From Spirochaetales bacterium (GTDB lineage: Bacteria; Spirochaetota; Spirochaetia; DTKZ01), in contig JAITGB010000024.1 of the NCBI GenBank assembly GCA_031280945.1, forward strand, positions 1-11,265: a stretch of DNA of 11,265 nucleotides, read 5' to 3'. The notes under the pieces were generated by a model that made no database searches, had not been told where the DNA came from, and saw only the letters and a program-made list of their open reading frames with translations. Below, piece after piece: positions 7,085 through 11,265 of the stretch; the stretch's first letter is position 1, and every line of letters starts with the position of its first letter. The position numbers and the translations under genes are program-made.

Positions 7085-8365
7085 TTACTCCATAAGCAGA
7101 TTAGGCAAGAAAGTCGCAACTGCCGGGAAAAACAGCATAAAAACCATAACAAAAAGCACTATACCCACAACGGGATATATGTACCGGACAGCCTGTCCAA
7201 AAGGCGCCTTCGTTATACTCATCGAGAGAAAAAGATACAAACCCACAGGCGGCGTAAGCCCTCCCACTACAGTCGAAATTGAAAACAAAACACCGAACAT
7301 AAGCGGGTCTACCCCCAGCTTGAGTACAATAGGATAAATAACAGGCAGAATAACAACCATTGCCGCAACTGTTTCCATAAAACAGCCTATAACGAGCATA
7401 ACTCCTATAATAATTGCGACTATCACTGTTGGATTATTTGATATTGAAAGAAGAAAATTGCTGATAAGCGCACCAACGTTTTCACGCGCAAAAATATAGG
7501 AGTAAATGTTTGAAATTCCCATAAGCATAAGCAGCATAGCCGAAGACGCAGTCGCCTTCTTGAAGAGAGGAAGAAGGTCTCGTATATGAAGACTGCGGTA
7601 AAACACAAATCCGCACACCAATCCGTAAACACAGGCAACAACACCTGCTTCGGTAGCGGTAAAAATCCCTGCAATTACGCCCCCCACAATGAGACGGGGC
7701 GTAATCAAAGCAATAAACGCTTTGGTGAATTTTTCCCATATGTCTTTTATATCGAGTTTGCCCTGGCTGTTATCTATACCTTTCCTGTCGGCGTAAATAT
7801 AGCAAAGCACCATTAAAAGAAGCCCAATCAGAATTCCCGGCACGAGACCGCCAAGAAACAGCTTGCCCACAGAAAACGCCGTAAGAGAGCCGTACACAAT
7901 CATATTTACACTGGGAGGAATAATAGGACCCAGGGAGCCTGAACCGGCAATCAGGGCAGCGATGAAAGATTTTTCGTATCCGGCTCTTTCAAGCTCGGGC
8001 GCCGTAAGAGAGCCGACAGCGCTCATTGAAGCCGCACCAGAACCTGAAATGCCCGCAAATATCATATTTGCGACAACGCACACAAAACCGTATCCGCCTT
8101 TTGTCCATGAAACTACCGAACGGCTGAAATTCAAAATCCTGTCAGAGAGCCTGGCGCCTCCCAGAATCTCACCAGCCAGAATAAAAAAAGGCCCTGCCAT
8201 CATGGGGAAAGAGTTCATCCCGCGAATCATCTGCTGCACAGCCATAAACGCAGGAACATCACTGCCAAGGAGCAGAGCCAAAACTCCCGAAAGTCCTATG
8301 GCAAAACTTACAGGTACACCCAGTACAAGAAAAATAAGCAAAGTTGAAACAGCTATAGGCAGCAT
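7085..8365 (-). CDS. dctM: TRAP transporter large permease subunit
   Basis: A 426-residue, very hydrophobic inner-membrane protein, the usual DctM length, with about a dozen membrane segments. It forms the Na+-driven transport channel of the tripartite TRAP system together with DctQ. Family signatures are clear: GPFFILAGEILGGARLSDR (58-76), NMIFAGISGSGAASMSAVG (100-118), GSLGPIIPPSVNMIVYG (143-159) and, near the C-terminus, VVGGLTPPVGLYLF. The start ATG is two bases after the dctQ stop and its ribosome site (GGGGGAGG, 8373-8380) lies inside the dctQ tail, so translation is coupled. No break or missing motif is seen. Substrate choice is set mainly by DctP, so this gene does not reveal the substrate. 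Confidence 0.96.
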   Translation of the reverse strand: MLPIAVSTLLIFLVLGVPVSFAIGLSGVLALLLGSDVPAFMAVQQMIRGMNSFPMMAGPFFILAGEILGGARLSDRILNFSRSVVSWTKGGYGFVCVVANMIFAGISGSGAASMSAVGSLTAPELERAGYEKSFIAALIAGSGSLGPIIPPSVNMIVYGSLTAFSVGKLFLGGLVPGILIGLLLMVLCYIYADRKGIDNSQGKLDIKDIWEKFTKAFIALITPRLIVGGVIAGIFTATEAGVVACVYGLVCGFVFYRSLHIRDLLPLFKKATASSAMLLMLMGISNIYSYIFARENVGALISNFLLSISNNPTVIVAIIIGVMLVIGCFMETVAAMVVILPVIYPIVLKLGVDPLMFGVLFSISTVVGGLTPPVGLYLFLSMSITKAPFGQAVRYIYPVVGIVLFVMVFMLFFPAVATFLPNLLME

Positions 8366-8367
8366 CG

Positions 8368-8859
8368 TTATACCTCCCCCCGTTTGTACCGCGTAGAAAT
8401 TCGCGGTATAGCGCTTACATACGACAGCAGCATACTCACGATACCAACAGGAACCGCAAGGTATACATACGTGTAGGGCAAGGGCAAGGACGCGGCCCGG
8501 GATAATGTTGAGTTCATAATAAGCTCAATAGATGCCGGAAAAAACAAGAGCAGGAAAATAACAGCAGCCAACCTCGAAATTACATACAAATAAAAACGCG
8601 GTCTGTTGTTTTTTATAAAACCAAGAAGAATATCAACCGATACATGACCGTCAACTCGTATGGTGAGGCCAGAGCCTATCATAACCATCCAAATACAGCT
8701 AAAGCGAATCAGTTCCTCGGCCCACGGAGGAGCTATATTGAGAACATAACGCCCAAACACCTGCATCGCGCCAAGAATAACCATTGCCGCAAAAAAAATA
8801 AAACACACAATGCTTTGTATATTCTCAATAGCCCTGTCAATTTTTACAAACTTAATCAT
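8368..8859 (-). CDS. dctQ: TRAP transporter small permease subunit
   Basis: A 163-residue membrane protein with four predicted membrane helices (about 17-37, 50-66, 89-108 and 126-146), the DctQ architecture. The signature region RYVLNIAPPWAEELIR (37-52) followed by IWMVMIGSGLTIRVDGHVSVD is typical: the PW.EEL and H-V-S-VD residues are family-conserved. DctQ packs against DctM in the membrane and is required for uptake. It is separated from dctP by 82 bases that hold several hairpins, and from dctM by 2 bases. The ribosome site is a modest AAAGGG (8867-8872) seven bases before the ATG. Confidence 0.93.
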   Translation of the reverse strand: MIKFVKIDRAIENIQSIVCFIFFAAMVILGAMQVFGRYVLNIAPPWAEELIRFSCIWMVMIGSGLTIRVDGHVSVDILLGFIKNNRPRFYLYVISRLAAVIFLLLFFPASIELIMNSTLSRAASLPLPYTYVYLAVPVGIVSMLLSYVSAIPRISTRYKRGEV

Positions 8860-8876
8860 AAATAAACCCTTTACCC

Positions 8877-8930
8877 CCGGTTCAAGCTTGGGAACCGGCG
8901 TTGGCCACCTGTTCCCAAAACCTCAGGTTT
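8877..8930 (-). promoter_or_regulatory. Competing hairpins between dctP and dctQ
   Basis: Three stems are seen on the message strand. C pairs 8918-8922 with 8926-8930 (5 bp, 3-base loop). B pairs 8888-8895 with 8911-8918 (TTGGGAAC/GTTCCCAA, 8 bp) and has a further GGC/GCC pairing inside its loop. A pairs 8877-8883 with 8892-8898 (CCGGTTC/GAACCGG, 7 bp). A and B use the same bases and cannot form together. A ends a few bases before the dctQ ribosome site. No T run follows, so this looks like an RNA stability or expression-balance element rather than a plain terminator. Confidence 0.5.
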
Positions 8931-8941
8931 CCCCCTTGAAC

Positions 8942-9975
8942 TTATCTGGAAGATATCGCAAGGAGACGTTTTATCATGTCTGCCATGCCATACTTAGTGG
9001 CATACTCATCGTACATGGGTTTTACAGCATCCCGCATTTTTGCGCGTTCCCCGGACGACACATCATTGATTACAACGCCCTTCGCAGCGATGGCCTTTTC
9101 TGCGGTGTCATCAGATATTCTTCTGTTGGCAATCTGGTCGGCGGAACTCTCTGCAGCAACTTTCAAAAAAAGCTGCTGCACATCCTGAGGAAGCGACTGC
9201 CATTTTTTTCATTCATTGAAATAATGAACAGGCCTCCCATGTGGGCTGTACGTGAGTAATACTTGCCGATTTCATGCAGGTTAGTGTTTACAATTCCTAC
9301 AGCATCGGCTTCCGCAGCATCAACTACCCCCTGCGAAAGACCGGTGTACACCTCACTCCAGGGCATTGTAGTAGAATTGCACCCCAGCGACCGCCATGTA
9401 TTTACGAACAGAGGATTCTCAGGACAGCGCATTTTGAGTCCGCGGAGGTCGGCCATCGTATTAATGGGCTTATTCTTCAGAATAGAATGCCGGATTCCAT
9501 TCGAATAAATAAGAAAAGGATGAATTCCTTTGGGAACAAGGCGTTTCTGAAATTCGGAAAGAACAACTTCATCAATAATTCTTTTCTGCACTTCAAGGGA
9601 GTCATACATAAACGGCAGCCCAAAAACAGCAAGTTCGGGCAATTCAAGGCCGGTAGACCAGCCCGCAGGGTCGCTGTGAGCAATGTCAAGGGTACCCATA
9701 AGACATTGTTCAATCATTTCTCTTTCGGTTCCAAGTTGACTGCTGGGGTACACAGTTATTTTCACTGTGCCTTTAGACTGCTCATTCATCATTTTGGCGA
9801 ACTTCTCGATGGCGATGTACAAGTCGTGACCGGGGTTTTGAATGTGCCCAAAATTGAACTCATACACCTTGGAGGTTCCTCCCGCCGACGCGGAAGATTC
9901 GCCTCCACCGCCCGCAAAGGCGGCTCCCGCCGTATACATGCCAACGATTAAAAGCCACAACCCTTTTTTTATCAT
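8942..9975 (-). pseudogene. dctP: TRAP transporter substrate-binding protein, interrupted by a -1 frameshift
   Basis: DctP is the exported protein that captures the substrate for the TRAP system. The first frame (9163-9975) gives 270 residues with a signal peptide (MIKKGLWLLIVGMYTAGAAFA, then a GGGGESSAS linker, no lipobox Cys), YPSSQLGTEREMIEQ (76-90), the carboxylate-binding Arg region LRGLKMR (177-183) and MPWSEVYTGLSQGVVDAAE (204-222). At residue 257 it leaves frame and ends CSSFF. The missing C-terminus is intact in another frame down to a TAA at 8942-8944, passing KWQSLPQDVQQLFLKVAAE. One extra A in the A7 tract at 9203-9209 would join them into 344 residues, a normal DctP length. It has a strong ribosome site (GAGGAGG, 9981-9987). 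The gene is full length apart from one base, so a sequencing error, a recent mutation or a slippage-prone switch are all possible. The rest of the operon is intact. Confidence 0.88.
9203..9209 (-). other. A7 homopolymer at the dctP frameshift point
   Basis: The message reads AAT GAA AAA AAT GGC; eight A's would give GAA AAA AAA TGG and restore the DctP frame. Upstream residues (IISMNEK) and downstream residues (WQSLPQDV) are both normal DctP sequence, which places the shift at or very near this tract. Confidence 0.85.
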
Positions 9976-9994
9976 AGTTTCCTCCTCATATTTT

Positions 9995-10019
9995 ATAAAC
10001 AGTGATAGCCGCTGTTTAT
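9995..10019 (-). promoter_or_regulatory. Inverted repeat in the kinase-dctP gap
   Basis: ATAAACAG (9995-10002) and CTGTTTAT (10012-10019) are exact reverse complements 9 bases apart, centred in the 60-base gap between the kinase stop and dctP. No T run follows on the message strand. It could be an mRNA-stability hairpin or a protein-binding palindrome. It ends seven bases before the dctP ribosome site. Confidence 0.4.
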
Positions 10020-10035
10020 TTTCTGTGCTGTTCGC

Positions 10036-11265
10036 TTACCCGCCTGCCCTCATTCTCGCATATACAGGCGCCATAGCATCGTGAATTTCCTTGTAGACAC
10101 TGAAACCTTTCTTATAGACGGCAGCCGCTTCCGGACTGGGAACAACATGAACAGTCTCATCATATTTGACGCATTTCTTTACGCTTTCTTCGTATGAGCC
10201 AAAAATCCCTATGCCGACTCCGGCAAGCATTGCGGCTCCCAGGGATGAATCGCTGTTTTTCGTCATTACAAACTCAAGCCCCAGCATATCCGAAAGTATC
10301 TGCCGCCATAGCGGAGACTTTGCCCCGCCGCCTATAATATTGGCCTTTTTAATCTTTACTCCCTGGCTCACAAGTTCATCGTAACTGTCCCGCATGGAGT
10401 ACCCAACGCCCTCTAAAAGGGCCCGTGTAAAATGGGCTTTTGTGTGAAAAGTACGCGCTCCCGTAAAGCTCGCACAGAGGTCAGCATCATAGTAGGGAGT
10501 ATTTTCTCCCTGAAGATACGGATGATAAAAAAGATTATCGCTTCCGGGGGCTATTTTTTCCGCAGTCGCATCAAGAAGCTCGTAAGCGTCTTTTCCCAGT
10601 TTTTCAGCGTCCTGCATTTCTTTTTCACAGAACACGTCGCGGTACCAGCGGAAAGAGGCCGCACAGGATTTTGTTCCTGAGCCTGGATACCACAGTCCCG
10701 GCACAAGATGACGATAATTGATAATCATGGGGTCATTAATGTTATGGTCGGTAATAATACAGATTCTTCCTGCCGTAGCAAGTTTGACCGTTGCGCTGCC
10801 TAGAGTAACCGCGCCGTTGGCGTACACCTCAAGCACGGTATCCGTAGAGCCTGCAAGGACCTTTGTTTTAGGAGAAAGCCCTGTATCGGCCACAGCGCGG
10901 GGTGTAAGCGGGCCGACAACCGCATCAGGATGTATGATTTTCGGCAGCATATCGGGCCCCATGCCTGCAAAGCCGCAAAGTTTTTCAGACCACCTCATGT
11001 TCGGCACATCCATAAAAAGGGAACCCATGGCATCAATAAAATCTGTTACAAAATCTCCGGTAAGCCTGTAGCGGATATAGTCTTTCATAAACATAATTTT
11101 TTTGACGCGCTTGAAATTCTCAGGCTCACATTCCCGCATCCACATCAAATGCGTGAGAGTCCGGGAGGGAGCCGCAACATTATGGCATTGGCTGTACACC
11201 GTATCACGGTGTTCCTTCCACAGCCAGTCCGCGTATTTTACTCCGCGGTTATCACTCCAGTAGAT
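10036..11265 (-). CDS. FGGY-family carbohydrate kinase (xylulokinase-like), 5' end outside the window
   Basis: FGGY kinases phosphorylate sugars, polyols or aldonates with ATP. The frame is open to the right edge, so the GTG at 11199 is not the start: in-frame upstream sequence IYWSDNRGVKYADWL is the conserved FGGY substrate-side motif. The visible part is 409 residues. XylB-type proteins have about 490-510, so roughly 80-100 residues, including the first phosphate motif, are missing. Marks seen are MFMKDYIRYRLTGDFVTDFID, AGSTDTVLEVYANG with the probable catalytic Asp at residue 142 of the fragment, and the ATP-side motif NIIGGGAKSPLWRQILSDMLG followed by GAAMLAG. The usual GTS phosphate-binding motif reads ATAGR (10765-10779). 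It is the first visible gene of the operon, 60 bases before dctP. The substrate cannot be named; the neighbouring TRAP genes favour a sugar acid or polyol derivative. Confidence 0.9.
   Translation of the reverse strand: MYWSDNRGVKYADWLWKEHRDTVYSQCHNVAAPSRTLTHLMWMRECEPENFKRVKKIMFMKDYIRYRLTGDFVTDFIDAMGSLFMDVPNMRWSEKLCGFAGMGPDMLPKIIHPDAVVGPLTPRAVADTGLSPKTKVLAGSTDTVLEVYANGAVTLGSATVKLATAGRICIITDHNINDPMIINYRHLVPGLWYPGSGTKSCAASFRWYRDVFCEKEMQDAEKLGKDAYELLDATAEKIAPGSDNLFYHPYLQGENTPYYDADLCASFTGARTFHTKAHFTRALLEGVGYSMRDSYDELVSQGVKIKKANIIGGGAKSPLWRQILSDMLGLEFVMTKNSDSSLGAAMLAGVGIGIFGSYEESVKKCVKYDETVHVVPSPEAAAVYKKGFSVYKEIHDAMAPVYARMRAGG

Noticed and set aside
7863..8396. Plus-strand open frame of 177 codons opposite dctM
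   Set aside because: DctM family signatures run through the minus strand. The proline/alanine-rich plus-strand product is what the complement of membrane-protein codons gives.
9170..9215. Programmed -1 frameshifting in dctP as the main explanation
   Set aside because: A slippery A-AAA-AAT exists, but I see no clear downstream hairpin and no Shine-Dalgarno-like stimulator at a suitable distance upstream, and DctP families do not normally use frameshifting. Kept only as an alternative.
9274..9951. Plus-strand open frame of 225 codons opposite dctP
   Set aside because: The minus strand here encodes clear DctP motifs. The plus-strand translation has no recognisable domain and is explained by the opposite gene.
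11197..11199. GTG as the start of the FGGY kinase
   Set aside because: Twenty-two further in-frame codons up to the window edge encode a conserved FGGY motif (YWSDNRG), so the true start lies outside the window.
1..11265. CRISPR arrays, tRNA or rRNA genes, transposases, phage genes, toxin-antitoxin pairs
   Set aside because: No regularly spaced direct repeats, no recognisable structural RNA sequence and no matching protein motifs were seen on either strand.

Overview
The window reads like chromosomal DNA from a spirochaete, most likely a Treponema-type bacterium. The strongest clue is the 909-residue minus-strand protein at 229-2958. It ends in a complete GreA transcription-cleavage domain, but about 750 residues of helical-repeat sequence precede it, a form I associate with spirochaetes. 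Tripartite TRAP transport and alanine/glycine-rich exported-protein signals fit this. The species cannot be fixed from the sequence alone.

Layout. The end of a plus-strand gene (1-198) converges on the long greA gene (minus, 229-2958), with an inverted repeat between the stops. Upstream of greA is a TPR protein (minus, 3018-3965) with a near-consensus promoter that leaves almost no 5' leader. Positions 3966-4144 hold that promoter and a cluster of short palindromes, one of which is a plausible terminator for the next operon.

The remaining 7 kb is one minus-strand operon, transcribed from the right edge leftwards: FGGY carbohydrate kinase (partial, runs off the window), TRAP substrate-binding protein dctP, dctQ, dctM, a glycerol-dehydrogenase-type alcohol dehydrogenase, etfB and etfA. 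Gaps are short (2 to 82 bases) and etfB/etfA overlap as ATGA. The likely job is import of a carboxylated sugar or polyol derivative, its oxidation or reduction by the NAD-dependent dehydrogenase, phosphorylation by the kinase, and electron transfer through the ETF. The flavoenzyme expected to feed or drain the ETF is not in the window and may lie past the right edge.

The main oddities are these. dctP is broken by a one-base frameshift in an A7 tract. Two mutually exclusive hairpins lie between dctP and dctQ. EtfA has a C-terminal tail that reads through a palindromic repeat. The dehydrogenase carries a compact four-cysteine cluster. The ETF looks like the FixA/bifurcating type but has no visible partner. 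I found no RNA genes, CRISPR array, transposase or phage gene.
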